The notes under the pieces were generated by a model. The model was given only the letters and a program-made list of their open reading frames with translations. It searched no databases and was not told the origin of the DNA. From DATCLS01 sp036563805 (GTDB lineage: Bacteria; Actinomycetota; Acidimicrobiia; Acidimicrobiales; VFJN01): a stretch of 64,000 nucleotides of DNA. Positions within the stretch are counted from its first letter, which is position 1. Every line of letters starts with the position of its first letter. This document shows, one piece after another, positions 32,025 through 40,493 of the stretch. The DNA lies in assembly GCA_036563805.1 (NCBI GenBank), contig DATCLS010000016.1, forward strand, positions 1 through 64,000, written 5' to 3'. The translations under genes and the position numbers were made by a program.

Positions 32025-32743
32025 CAGAACACCGACCCCCCGTCGACGACCAGCACCTGCCCGGTGACGAAGGCGGCGGCCGGGGAGGCCAGGAAGGCGA
32101 CGACGTCGGCCACGTCGGTGGGCCGGCCGTCCCGGGCCAGGCACCGGGCGGCCCGCTGGGCGTCGAAGGCGGCGTCGCCCAGGTGGTGGCGGGCCGACTC
32201 GGTGTCGATGAGGCCGGGTGCCACGCAGTTGACCCGGATCCCGTCGGGCCCGAGCTCGACCGCCAGCGCCCGGGTGAGCCCGACCACGCCCGCCTTGGCG
32301 GCCACGTAGTCGACGAGGTTCGACGCCCCCTTGGCGGCCAGCCCGGACGACACGTTGACGACCGCGCCGCCGGCGGCGGCCAGCGGGTCGACCAGGGCCT
32401 GGGTGGCGAGGAAGGCGGTCGTGAGGTTGGCGTCGAGGCAGGCCCGCCACCGTTCGAGGGTGAGGTCCCGGAACGGAGCGGGCCGGTACGAGCCGGCGTT
32501 GTTCACGAGCAGGTCGAGCCGGGGGCGCCAGCCGGCGACGGGGGCCAGGTCGTCGCGCTCGGTCAGGTCGGCCCGGAGGTGCTCGATCCGCGCCGGCCCG
32601 CCGCCCGGACGGTCATCGTCATCGCCCACCGGCGGGTCCCGGTCGACGACCAGCACGTCGAAGCCGTCGGCGGCGAGGCGATCGGCCACGGCCCGGCCGA
32701 TGCCTCGGGCGCCCCCGGTCACGACCGCGCTCCGGCTCCCCAT
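32021..32743 (-). CDS. SDR-family oxidoreductase (FabG-like)
   Basis: A 240-residue classical short-chain dehydrogenase with every catalytic element: VVTGGARGIGRAVAD, LVNNAGSY, VVNVSSGLAAKG and DYVAAKAGVVGLTRALAVEL, NCVAPGLIDT and the FVTGQVLVVDGGSVFW C-terminus. Oxidises an alcohol or reduces a ketone with NAD(P). The stop overlaps the LLM start. It is 9 bases downstream of the EthD-like gene. It contrasts with the SDR at 22336, which lacks these residues. Confidence 0.92.
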   Translation of the reverse strand: MGSRSAVVTGGARGIGRAVADRLAADGFDVLVVDRDPPVGDDDDRPGGGPARIEHLRADLTERDDLAPVAGWRPRLDLLVNNAGSYRPAPFRDLTLERWRACLDANLTTAFLATQALVDPLAAAGGAVVNVSSGLAAKGASNLVDYVAAKAGVVGLTRALAVELGPDGIRVNCVAPGLIDTESARHHLGDAAFDAQRAARCLARDGRPTDVADVVAFLASPAAAFVTGQVLVVDGGSVFW

Positions 32744-32752
32744 CCCGCCCGC

Positions 32753-33400
32753 CTAGGCCGTCGCCGTGCGGATGCGCTCGTAGACCCAGCGCTCGTTCTT
32801 CCCGAACCAGGGCTTGCGGGTCAGGTAGGTGCGCCAGGGCGTGCCGCCGGCCTCGGCCCGCTCCGGGCTGTCGAGCACCGACGGGTCGTCGAGGTCGTGG
32901 AGCGCCAGCCGGGTGAACGTCCCGTTCGACTCGGTCACCGTGTAGCGGCGGCACCGGCGCCACCCCTCGGCCCGGAGCAGCAGGGGGACGTGCTCGGTGT
33001 CGTACCAGGCGTCGAACTGCTCGACGTCCTCGTCAGGGACCGGGAACGCCACCACGTAGAGGTAGTCGTGCCCGACCGGGCCGAGGTCGTCGCCCGCCAC
33101 CGAGATCTCGCCGGCGATCGCCCGGTAGAAGCGGTGGAGCCGAGAGATCATGGCGTCGGTGGCGGGGGCCGTGCGCGCCTGCATCTCCTTGTACTCCGGC
33201 GTCTGGACGACGCCCGGGTCGTCGAGCTCGTACACGACCGTGTACGCGGGCCGGTCGCGCCCGACCTGGCGGTAGCGGTGGGCGGCCCGGAAGCCCGGCA
33301 CGCCGAGGCGGGAGGGGACGTGGTCCTCGTCGTACCAGCGGTTGAACTCGTCCTCGATCTCGGCGGGGGGCTCCATGTGGGCGAAGAGGATTCCGGGCAC
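32753..33400 (-). CDS. Duplicated dimeric alpha-beta barrel protein (EthD/DUF4286-like)
   Basis: A 215-residue protein made of two ferredoxin-like halves: the first has EDEFNRWYDEDHVPSRLGVPGF, the second VEQFDAWYDTEHVPLLLRAEGW. The repeated WYDxxHVP motif is the hallmark of EthD-like and DUF4286-type barrels. Such proteins accompany degradation genes and may protect or isomerise unstable intermediates; a catalytic role here is unproven. It sits between the Liv importer and the SDR in the same direction. Confidence 0.75.
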   Translation of the reverse strand: MPGILFAHMEPPAEIEDEFNRWYDEDHVPSRLGVPGFRAAHRYRQVGRDRPAYTVVYELDDPGVVQTPEYKEMQARTAPATDAMISRLHRFYRAIAGEISVAGDDLGPVGHDYLYVVAFPVPDEDVEQFDAWYDTEHVPLLLRAEGWRRCRRYTVTESNGTFTRLALHDLDDPSVLDSPERAEAGGTPWRTYLTRKPWFGKNERWVYERIRTATA

Positions 33401-33418
33401 GGCGACTCCTTCAGGGGG

Positions 33419-34138
33419 TCAGAGGCCTAGGTAGGCCGCTCGGACGGTCTCGTCGTCGAGGAGCTCGTGGGCCGGCCCCTCGGCCACGACCCGGCCCCGC
33501 TCGAGCACGTAGGCCCGGTCGCTGATCCGCAGGGCGCTGGCCGCGTTCTGCTCGATGAGCAGGACGCCGGCGCCCAGGTCGCCGGCCAGGCTCCCTACGA
33601 TGTCGAAGATCTGCTGGACGATCAGCGGCGCCAGGCCGGTCGACGGCTCGTCCATCACCAGGACCCGGGGCTGGAGGACGAGGGCGCGGGCGATGGCGAG
33701 CATCTGCTGCTCGCCGCCCGACATCGTCCCCGCCCGCTGGGTGCGGCGCTCGGCCAGCCGGGGGAAGCGGTCGAACGCCGCACCCAGCCGCCGCTCGGCC
33801 TCGGCGTCGCCGACGGGCCGGCCGTGGAAGGCGAGGCGCAGGTTCTCCTCGACGGTCAGCCCGGCGAACAGGCGCCGCCCCTCGGGCACCGACACCAGGC
33901 CGTCGCGCACGACGAGGTGGGGCGGGCGGCGGCGCAGGTCGCGGCCGGCGAGCGCGATCGAGCCCTGCTGGGGCACGAGGAACCCGGCCACGGCCCGGGC
34001 CAGCGTGCTCTTGCCGGCCCCGTTGGAGCCGAGCAGCGCCACCGTCTCGCCCGGCGCCACGTCGACCGACACGTCCTGGAGGACCGGCGGCCCGCCGTAG
34101 CCGACGTGGAGGTTGCGCACGGACAGCCCGGTGCTCAC
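33419..34138 (-). CDS. livF: Branched-chain amino acid-type ABC transporter ATPase LivF
   Basis: A 239-residue ATPase: Walker A LLGSNGAGKST, GLVSVPEGRRLFAGLTVEEN (LivF-specific), signature MSGGEQQMLAIARALV, Walker B VLVMDEPSTGLAP and switch LIEQNA. GTG 34138 overlaps the LivM-LivG stop (GTGA). It works with the fused LivMG, LivH and the binding protein at 36853. Confidence 0.93.
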   Translation of the reverse strand: MSTGLSVRNLHVGYGGPPVLQDVSVDVAPGETVALLGSNGAGKSTLARAVAGFLVPQQGSIALAGRDLRRRPPHLVVRDGLVSVPEGRRLFAGLTVEENLRLAFHGRPVGDAEAERRLGAAFDRFPRLAERRTQRAGTMSGGEQQMLAIARALVLQPRVLVMDEPSTGLAPLIVQQIFDIVGSLAGDLGAGVLLIEQNAASALRISDRAYVLERGRVVAEGPAHELLDDETVRAAYLGL

Positions 34139-35982
34139 GCCTCCACCCCCAGGTAAGCGGCGACGACCTGTTCGTCGCGGGCCACCTCGTCGGGCGTGCC
34201 GGTCCGCAGCGGCACGCCGAAGTCGAGCACGGTGACGACGTCGGAGATGTCCATCACCAGGCGCATGTCGTGCTCCACCAGCAGGATCGACCGCCCCTCG
34301 GCGCGGATGTCCCGCAGCAGCCGGGCGAGCTCGTTGGTCTCGGTCTCGTTGAGGCCGGCCGCCGGCTCGTCGAGCAGCAGCAGCTCGGCGTCGGCCATCA
34401 GCGCCCGACCCACCTCCACCAGCCGGCGCTGCCCGACCGGGATCTCGTCGGGGCGCCGGTCGGCCAGGTGCGCCAGGCCGAGGCGGTCGAGCACGCCCAG
34501 CACCCGCTCGTGGACGGCCCGCTCCTCGCCCCGGGCCAGCAGCCGGGTGCCGCCCCGGAGCACGCCCGTCCGGGTGCGGTGGTAGGCGCCGAGCGCCAGG
34601 TTCTCGGCCACGGTCAGCTCGGGGCACAGCGCCACCAGCTGGAACGTCCGGGCCATGCCGAGCCGGGCCCGGCGGTGCGGGGGCTCGCGGGTGATGTCGC
34701 GGTCCCGCCACCTGATGCGCCCGGCGGTGGGCCGGTCGACGCCGGTGACCAGGTTGATGAACGTGGTCTTGCCGGCGCCGTTCGGGCCGATGAGGGCGTG
34801 GATCTGGCCGGGCGTGACCTGGAGGTCGACGCCGGACAGGGCGGTCACCCCGCCGAACCGGCGCTCGAGGCCGGACACGTCGAGCAGCGGGGCGGACCCG
34901 GCCGCCGGCCGCTCCCACGGCCCGTCGGCGGGGGCCGCCCCGGCGTCGGCGGCCGCGGCCCCCGAGCCGTCGCCGGCGACCTCGTCGGACCCGACGGCCG
35001 GCGTGGTCGGGACCGCCGGGCCTGGGCGGGCGGCGGTCGGCCCGGCGGACACCGACGCCGCCCGGCGACGGACCCAGGCCTCGACGGTCCCGACCACGCC
35101 GAGGCGGAACCGGACGAGCACGACGAGCGTGAGCAGGCCGAGCGCCAGCAGCTGCCAGTCCCGCAGCGACTGGACCGCCTCGGGGATGCCCCGCACGACG
35201 ACGGCGCCGGCGAGCGCGCCCCACCCCGTGGCCATACCCCCGATGACGACCATGACGAGGAACTGGATGGACTGCGTGAGGCCCACGAACTCCGGCGACA
35301 CGTAGGCAAGGGACTGGGCGAACAGGCCGCCGCCCAGCCCTGTGAAGGCGCACCCGAGCACGAACGTCCCGAGCTTCAGGCGGAGCACGTCGACGCCGAC
35401 GGCGGCCGCCAGGGCGGGGTTGACGCGCAGCGCGGCGAGGGCGCGCCCCTGCCGGGACCGCCGCAGCGAGCGGACGAACCCGATACCGCCCAGCACCGCC
35501 GCCACGGCGATGACGTACATGGAGGCCACGGTCAGCTCGCCGGTGCCGAGCAGGTTACGGTCGACGCCGCCGACGCCGGACGGTCCGCCCGTCCAGTCCA
35601 CGCCCTTGATGACCGACGCCACGATGAGGGCGGCGGCCAGCGTGAGCAGCGAGAAGTAGTAGCCGGTGGTCCGCAGCGCCACGAGGCCGACCACCAGCGC
35701 CCCGACGGCGGCCAGCAGGCACGCCCCGGCCAGCAGGACGACGCCGGGCAGCTCGGTCTCCCGGCTCCCGATGGCCACGGTGTAGGCCCCGATGCCGAAG
35801 AAGGCGGCGTGGCCCAGCGAGAGCATGCCGCCGTAGCCGTAGACGAGGTCGAGCCCGACGGCGGCGATCGCGTACGTGGTGACGGTCAGCGACAGCCCGA
35901 GCCAGAACGAGCTGGCCTGGAGCGGCCACGCGAGCACGGCGGCCAGGGCGATCGCCGCCGCCCACCGGTGCCGGGCGCTCAT
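34135..35982 (-). CDS. Fused permease-ATPase LivM-LivG
   Basis: A 615-residue fusion. Residues 1-~300 form a LivM-type permease (GLDLVYGYGGMLSLGHAAFFGIGAY and FVGLTQSIQFLVMVVIGGMATGWG). A linker of about 65 Ala/Pro/Gly residues follows, then a LivG ATPase (Walker A LIGPNGAGKTT, TFQLVALCPELTVAENLALG, degenerate signature IPVGQRRLVEVGRALM, Walker B LLLLDEPAAGLNE). The signature reads PVGQRR in place of LSGGQ. ATG 35982 overlaps the LivH stop. LivM-LivG fusions are known in the family but less common than separate genes. Confidence 0.92.
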   Translation of the reverse strand: MSARHRWAAAIALAAVLAWPLQASSFWLGLSLTVTTYAIAAVGLDLVYGYGGMLSLGHAAFFGIGAYTVAIGSRETELPGVVLLAGACLLAAVGALVVGLVALRTTGYYFSLLTLAAALIVASVIKGVDWTGGPSGVGGVDRNLLGTGELTVASMYVIAVAAVLGGIGFVRSLRRSRQGRALAALRVNPALAAAVGVDVLRLKLGTFVLGCAFTGLGGGLFAQSLAYVSPEFVGLTQSIQFLVMVVIGGMATGWGALAGAVVVRGIPEAVQSLRDWQLLALGLLTLVVLVRFRLGVVGTVEAWVRRRAASVSAGPTAARPGPAVPTTPAVGSDEVAGDGSGAAAADAGAAPADGPWERPAAGSAPLLDVSGLERRFGGVTALSGVDLQVTPGQIHALIGPNGAGKTTFINLVTGVDRPTAGRIRWRDRDITREPPHRRARLGMARTFQLVALCPELTVAENLALGAYHRTRTGVLRGGTRLLARGEERAVHERVLGVLDRLGLAHLADRRPDEIPVGQRRLVEVGRALMADAELLLLDEPAAGLNETETNELARLLRDIRAEGRSILLVEHDMRLVMDISDVVTVLDFGVPLRTGTPDEVARDEQVVAAYLGVEA

Positions 35983-36845
35983 GCCCCCACCATCGCCCGG
36001 ACCCGGCCGACGTAGGGCCCGGCGAGCACGACGGCGATCAGCACGAGCGACGTGGCCACGTCGCTGAACAGGTCGGAGACGTACCGGACGGTCAGCGCCT
36101 CGATCACGCCGAGGGCCAGGCCGCCGGCCAGCGCCCCGCCCACGGAGCTGCCGCCCAGCACCGCGGCCACGAAGCCCTTGAGGCTGAGCGCCAGGCCCCG
36201 GGAGAAGTCGACCAGGAACAGCGGCAGGGCCACCGCCCCGGCCAGCCCGCCGATCGTGCCGGCCAGCACGAGCCCGAGCAGCCGCAGGCGGTAGACGTCG
36301 ATCCCGGTCATCCGGGCGGCGTCCGGGTCCTCGGCCACGGCGGACATGGCCTTGCCGGTGGCCGACCGGTCGATGACCGCGTGGGCCACCAGCGTCAGCA
36401 CCACGGCTAGCGCCACCAGCGCGAGCGACTGGCGGGACATCCGGAGGCCGCCGAGGACGACGGGGTCCCCCGAGACCAGCACCGGCCCGGTCCGGGGGTC
36501 CCGCCCCCACAGCAGCACCTCGGCGCCCTGGAACGTGACCGCGAGCGCCACCGTCGTCAACAGCAGGATCGGGCCGGTGGCGTCCCGCAGGCGGCGCAGC
36601 AGCGCCCACTCCTGGACCGCGGCCAGGGCGCCGCCGAGGGCGGCCGCCGGCACGAGGGCCAAGGCGACCGGCCACCCGGCGGCCGTCAGCGTGGCGGTGG
36701 TGAAGCCGCCCAGGACGGAGAACTCGCCCTGGGCCAGGTTGACCACCCGGGTCACCCGCTGGGCGATGACGATGCCGAGGGCGACGAGCGCGTAGCTCGC
36801 CCCCACCGTCAGGCCCGCCCAGGCGACGGTCAGCAGGTCGCTCAT
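35979..36845 (-). CDS. livH: Branched-chain amino acid-type ABC permease LivH
   Basis: A 288-residue permease with about eight helices: GLTVGASYALVALGIVIAQR, VVNLAQGEFSVLGGF, AVAEDPDAARMTGIDVYRLR and LSLKGFVAAVLGGSSVGGALAGG. These are the standard LivH motifs. ATG 36845 lies 8 bases after the binding-protein stop. Confidence 0.93.
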   Translation of the reverse strand: MSDLLTVAWAGLTVGASYALVALGIVIAQRVTRVVNLAQGEFSVLGGFTTATLTAAGWPVALALVPAAALGGALAAVQEWALLRRLRDATGPILLLTTVALAVTFQGAEVLLWGRDPRTGPVLVSGDPVVLGGLRMSRQSLALVALAVVLTLVAHAVIDRSATGKAMSAVAEDPDAARMTGIDVYRLRLLGLVLAGTIGGLAGAVALPLFLVDFSRGLALSLKGFVAAVLGGSSVGGALAGGLALGVIEALTVRYVSDLFSDVATSLVLIAVVLAGPYVGRVRAMVGA

Positions 36846-36852
36846 CGGCGGC

Positions 36853-38019
36853 TCAGGCGGGGTCCCAGCCCGACCCGTTCCAGCGCATGATCCGGATCGG
36901 GTTCTCGTCCGGCAGGCCCAGGTGGTCGTCCTCGCCGTAGGAGAACACGGTGTGCAAGCCCGGGATCTCCACGCCGCTCTCGAGGTGGGCCGCCATCTCG
37001 TCGGGCGTCGACCCGCCCAGGGCGGCGTTCAGCGCCACCAGCTGGGAGTCCGCGATCGAGAAGCCGCTCCAGTCGGGAATGTGGCCGGCCTCCTCCTCGT
37101 ACAGCTCGCTGAACCGCTCGACGAGCTCGCGCCGCCCGGGGTCGTCGATCTGGTCCGGGGTGAACGCCAGGGAGCCCGTGAACAGCAGCTCGCTGGGCAC
37201 GCTGTCGCCGGCCAGATCCATGAGCGACAGCGACATCGACGAGAAGTTGAGGAACGTGGGCACGTCGAGGTCGGCGTTCTTGAGGGCCCGCAGCGCGGTC
37301 ACGACCTGGGAGCCGGACGACCAGATGAACACGGCGTCGACATCGGCGGAGGCGATCGCGCTCACCTGGGGCGTCAGCTCGGTGGCCGACGGGTCGAACT
37401 GCTGATCGACGAACTCGATGCCGTGCTCCTCGGCGACCTCGAGGGCCGCGTCGCGGGCGGCCTCGCCGGTCGTGTCGGAGCTGGTCAGCAGCCCGACGCG
37501 GGCCCAGTCCTGCTCGCCCATGTAGGCGACCGCGGCCTCCATGGCCACCTCGGCGGTGGGGATGGCCTGGAAGATCGTCGAGTCCGGTTCGGGGAACCCG
37601 TGCGGCGTGGCCGTGGTCATGAACGTCCGGCCGTCGGCCACCGGGGCGGCCGCTTGGAACATGGCCCCGAAGTGCGGGCCGTTCACGATGTCGACCTCGT
37701 CGACGTAGCGGTTGACGCAGCTCACCGACCGCTCGGGGTTGCCCTCGTCGTTGCAGATCCGCATCGACACGGGCCGGTCCGGGTGCTCCTCGTTCCAGAG
37801 CTCCTCGACCGCGGCGGTCGTGGCGCTGGCGGTCTCGGCCGCCACCGCGGCGAGCGGGCCGGTCTCCGGGAAGATCACCAGCATCTCGACGGGACCGGTG
37901 GCCTCCTCGCCGTCGCCGCCACCCGTCGTGCCGCTGGGCTCGTCCTCGGTGCAGGCGGCGGCCAGCGCCAGCAGCGGCACCAGCCCCGCGGTGATCGCCC
38001 GCCGGAATCCGCGTTTCAT
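36853..38019 (-). CDS. ABC transporter substrate-binding lipoprotein (Leu/Ile/Val-type)
   Basis: A 388-residue exported lipoprotein that captures the substrate for the Liv-type importer. The signal ends in a lipobox (LALAAACTED, Cys about 23); the mature domain has the type-I periplasmic binding fold (VEMLVIFPETGPLAAVAAE, VGLLTSSDTTGEAARDAALE, VDAVFIWSSGSQVVTALRAL). It is divergent enough from LivJ that the ligand may be an aromatic or heterocyclic acid, in line with the enzymes around it. ATG 38019 was chosen over the GTG one codon earlier. Confidence 0.88.
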   Translation of the reverse strand: MKRGFRRAITAGLVPLLALAAACTEDEPSGTTGGGDGEEATGPVEMLVIFPETGPLAAVAAETASATTAAVEELWNEEHPDRPVSMRICNDEGNPERSVSCVNRYVDEVDIVNGPHFGAMFQAAAPVADGRTFMTTATPHGFPEPDSTIFQAIPTAEVAMEAAVAYMGEQDWARVGLLTSSDTTGEAARDAALEVAEEHGIEFVDQQFDPSATELTPQVSAIASADVDAVFIWSSGSQVVTALRALKNADLDVPTFLNFSSMSLSLMDLAGDSVPSELLFTGSLAFTPDQIDDPGRRELVERFSELYEEEAGHIPDWSGFSIADSQLVALNAALGGSTPDEMAAHLESGVEIPGLHTVFSYGEDDHLGLPDENPIRIMRWNGSGWDPA

Positions 38020-38050
38020 CACGTATCCCCCTCGTGCTCTGTCCTGACTG

Positions 38051-38974
38051 TCATCCGACCTGTGCCGCCGGCTCCCCGGCGGCCAACCCCCAGCCCGCGA
38101 GGTACTCCCGCAGCGACGCCACCTCGTCGGCGCCGAGCGCGTCGTACGGGTGGACGGGGTCGCCGACGTCGCAGCCGACGATCCCCATCGCCGCCTTGCA
38201 CGCCGGGCCGAGGCCCAGGCGCATCCACGCCGACGGGAAGCGACCGAAGAACGACTGGAGGCGGCGGGTCTCGGCGTCGTCGCCGGCCTCGATCGCCGCC
38301 ACCAGGGCGGTGGCGATGGCCAGCGCCGGCGGCGGCATCATCGCCCCGCTGCCACCGGCCGCCAGCGTGGTCTGGATCGACTCCATGTTGGTGTACACGC
38401 GGGCCAGGCCGGCCTGCTCGACCTCCTGGCACAGCCGCAGGACCTTGATGACGTCGCGCGACGTCTCCTTCATGGCCGCCACGTTGGGGTGGGCGGCGAC
38501 CTCGGCGATGGCGTCGACCGACGGGTCCACCCCGGTGCGCGGGTTGCAGTAGACGAAGACCGGCACGGGGCTCACGTCGGCCAGCGCGTGGTACCAGGCC
38601 AGGAGCTCGCCGGTCGTCGGCGCCGCGCCCCAGGGCTTGGGCCCGGCCACGGCCAGCACGTAGCCGGCGCCGACGGCGGCCATGCGCTCGGCCAGGTGGC
38701 ACGCCTGGTCGACGCTGACGGCCGAGACGCCTGCGACCACCGGCACGTCGCCCAGCCGCTCGGCCGCCCGCTTGACCAGGTCCACTCGCTGATCCGCGGT
38801 GAGGACGTGGTACTCCTGCACCTCGACGCCGGCGACGGCCACGGCCACGGGCCGGTGCCGAGCGATGAAGTCGAGCTCGGCGTCGAAGCGGTCCTCGTCG
38901 ACCGTGGTCGTGCCCCGCCGGAACGGGGTGAGGGCGGCCACGATCAGGCCCGTCCGCAGGTCCGTGGCGCTCAC
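38051..38974 (-). CDS. DHDPS/NAL-family aldolase or lyase
   Basis: A 307-residue class I aldolase-type TIM barrel. Schiff-base Lys in VAAMKETSRD, catalytic Tyr in VFVYCNPRTG, and VAGVEVQEYHVLT in place of the usual GxxGE motif. Members include dihydrodipicolinate synthase, N-acetylneuraminate lyase and several 2-oxo-acid or sugar-acid lyases; the altered motif argues against lysine synthesis. It probably cleaves or dehydrates a 2-oxo intermediate of the pathway. GTG 38974 overlaps the cyclase stop. Confidence 0.85.
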   Translation of the reverse strand: MSATDLRTGLIVAALTPFRRGTTTVDEDRFDAELDFIARHRPVAVAVAGVEVQEYHVLTADQRVDLVKRAAERLGDVPVVAGVSAVSVDQACHLAERMAAVGAGYVLAVAGPKPWGAAPTTGELLAWYHALADVSPVPVFVYCNPRTGVDPSVDAIAEVAAHPNVAAMKETSRDVIKVLRLCQEVEQAGLARVYTNMESIQTTLAAGGSGAMMPPPALAIATALVAAIEAGDDAETRRLQSFFGRFPSAWMRLGLGPACKAAMGIVGCDVGDPVHPYDALGADEVASLREYLAGWGLAAGEPAAQVG

Positions 38975-39624
38975 GCCGTCACCTCCAGCAGCACTCGGGC
39001 GTGCCCGGCGTCGCCGGCCCGGACCGCCAGCGGTGCGGCGTGGACGACGACCCGCTGGCCGGCGAACGGCGCCAGGTCCGCGAGGTTCTCGATGATCAGC
39101 ACGCCGGATCCGAGCAGGGTCCGGTGCACCGGGTAGTCGAAGCCCGGGCCGCGGCGCTCGACCGGGGCGTCGACGGTGATGCAGTCGACGCCCAGCATGT
39201 TGACGCCGGTCTCGACCAGCCACTCGGCCAGCGCCACCGACGGATAGGGGTGGTCGTTGTACTCGGGCGCCTCGAAGTGGCGGGCCCAGCCGGTGCTGAG
39301 CAGCACCACGTCGCCGCGGCGGACGTCGGCCGCCGCCACGTCCTCGACCGGGATCTCCTCCCCCGGCCCCCGGTTCACGGCGACGACCACGCCGGGGCTG
39401 ACGAACCGGTCGACGGGGACCTCGTCGATGGTCGCCCCGTCGGCCAGGGCGTGGCGCGGGGCGTCGATGTGGGTGCCGGCGTGGGTGGCCAGGTGCAACA
39501 GCGAGATGTTCAGCGGCTGCCCGGCGTCGATGGAGGTGACCGGGTCGACGCCCACCTCGGGCAGCACCGGGATCTTGGGCATCCCCGCCCACACCGGGTG
39601 GGACACGTCGTGCAGCACGGTCAC
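38971..39624 (-). CDS. Cyclase/kynurenine formamidase-family hydrolase
   Basis: A 217-residue metal-dependent hydrolase. The metal motif HAGTHIDAPRHALADG near residue 48 is the family signature (HxGTHxDxPxH), and GVDCITVDAP and HRTLLGSGVLIIENL complete the active site region. Relatives hydrolyse N-formylkynurenine, isatin or lactam/amide bonds, so it fits opening a cyclic amide. GTG 39624 and its stop both lie in GTGA overlaps. Confidence 0.87.
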   Translation of the reverse strand: MTVLHDVSHPVWAGMPKIPVLPEVGVDPVTSIDAGQPLNISLLHLATHAGTHIDAPRHALADGATIDEVPVDRFVSPGVVVAVNRGPGEEIPVEDVAAADVRRGDVVLLSTGWARHFEAPEYNDHPYPSVALAEWLVETGVNMLGVDCITVDAPVERRGPGFDYPVHRTLLGSGVLIIENLADLAPFAGQRVVVHAAPLAVRAGDAGHARVLLEVTA

Positions 39625-40493
39625 GACCCCGCGCCTCCCGTCTCGTCGACGACCGTCTCGGCGCCCACCGCCTCGTCGAGGAAGGCCAGCACCGCGGCCA
39701 GGGTCTCCTCGGTGTGGTCGAGGTGGGGCTGGTGGCGGGCGCCGTCGACGACCACGGCGCGCCCGTTGGGGATCAGCTCCGCCATCTGCTCGGCCCAGCC
39801 GGGCTCGAGCAGCACGTCGTCGGACCCGGCGACCAGCAGCAGCGGCACGGTCACGCGCCCGAGCGCCTCCCGGTAAGCGGGACGCCAGTCGGGTGCCTCC
39901 TGGCCGGCGCGGGCCGGGTGCTGGAGGCGCGCGGCGGCCAGCGCCTCGTAGTGCCCGGGCGCCAGGCTCCGCTGGTAGCGGTCCTCGACGACCTCGTCGG
40001 CGGGCTGGGCGACCATCAGCTCGGCCACCATCCGGGCCCACTCCGGCGTGGGCTCGTAGGCCTGGAGGCGGGCGAACTCGGCGGGCTTCATGTGGATGCC
40101 GCCCGGCCCGCAGATGCTGACGCCGCACCGCATGGGGAGCGAGCCGCTGGCGGCCCCCCGCAGGACCATGCCGCCGCCGAAGGAGCTGCCGACGAAGGCG
40201 GGGCGGTCCAGCTCGAGGGTCTCGCACAGGGCCCGCACATGGTCGATGCGCTGGGTCATCGGGTCGCGGTCGAAGAACGCGACCTTGGCCGTGCCCCCGT
40301 GCCCGAGCAGGTCGGGGGCGATGACCCGGTAGCGCTCGGCGAAGGCGTCGATCACCGGCGACCAGCAGGTCTCGGCGTCGGAGCCGAAGGCGCCGTCGTG
40401 GAGCAGCACGACCGGCGGGGCGTCAGCGTCGCCGGCCTCGAGGTAGCTCGTGTCCAGGCCGAACACCCGGACCTCGGACCGGGCGGCGCTCAC
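39621..40493 (-). CDS. Alpha/beta hydrolase (first of two in the operon)
   Basis: A 290-residue alpha/beta-hydrolase: oxyanion region LLHDGAFGSDAETCW, nucleophile in FVGSSFGGGMVL, Asp in LVAGSDDVLLEPG and His in DGARHQPHLDH. The shape (VLLHDGAFGSDA....W..V) recalls meta-cleavage product hydrolases that split C-C bonds in ring-opened aromatics. The start overlaps the LLM stop, the stop overlaps the cyclase start. Confidence 0.87.
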   Translation of the reverse strand: MSAARSEVRVFGLDTSYLEAGDADAPPVVLLHDGAFGSDAETCWSPVIDAFAERYRVIAPDLLGHGGTAKVAFFDRDPMTQRIDHVRALCETLELDRPAFVGSSFGGGMVLRGAASGSLPMRCGVSICGPGGIHMKPAEFARLQAYEPTPEWARMVAELMVAQPADEVVEDRYQRSLAPGHYEALAAARLQHPARAGQEAPDWRPAYREALGRVTVPLLLVAGSDDVLLEPGWAEQMAELIPNGRAVVVDGARHQPHLDHTEETLAAVLAFLDEAVGAETVVDETGGAGS

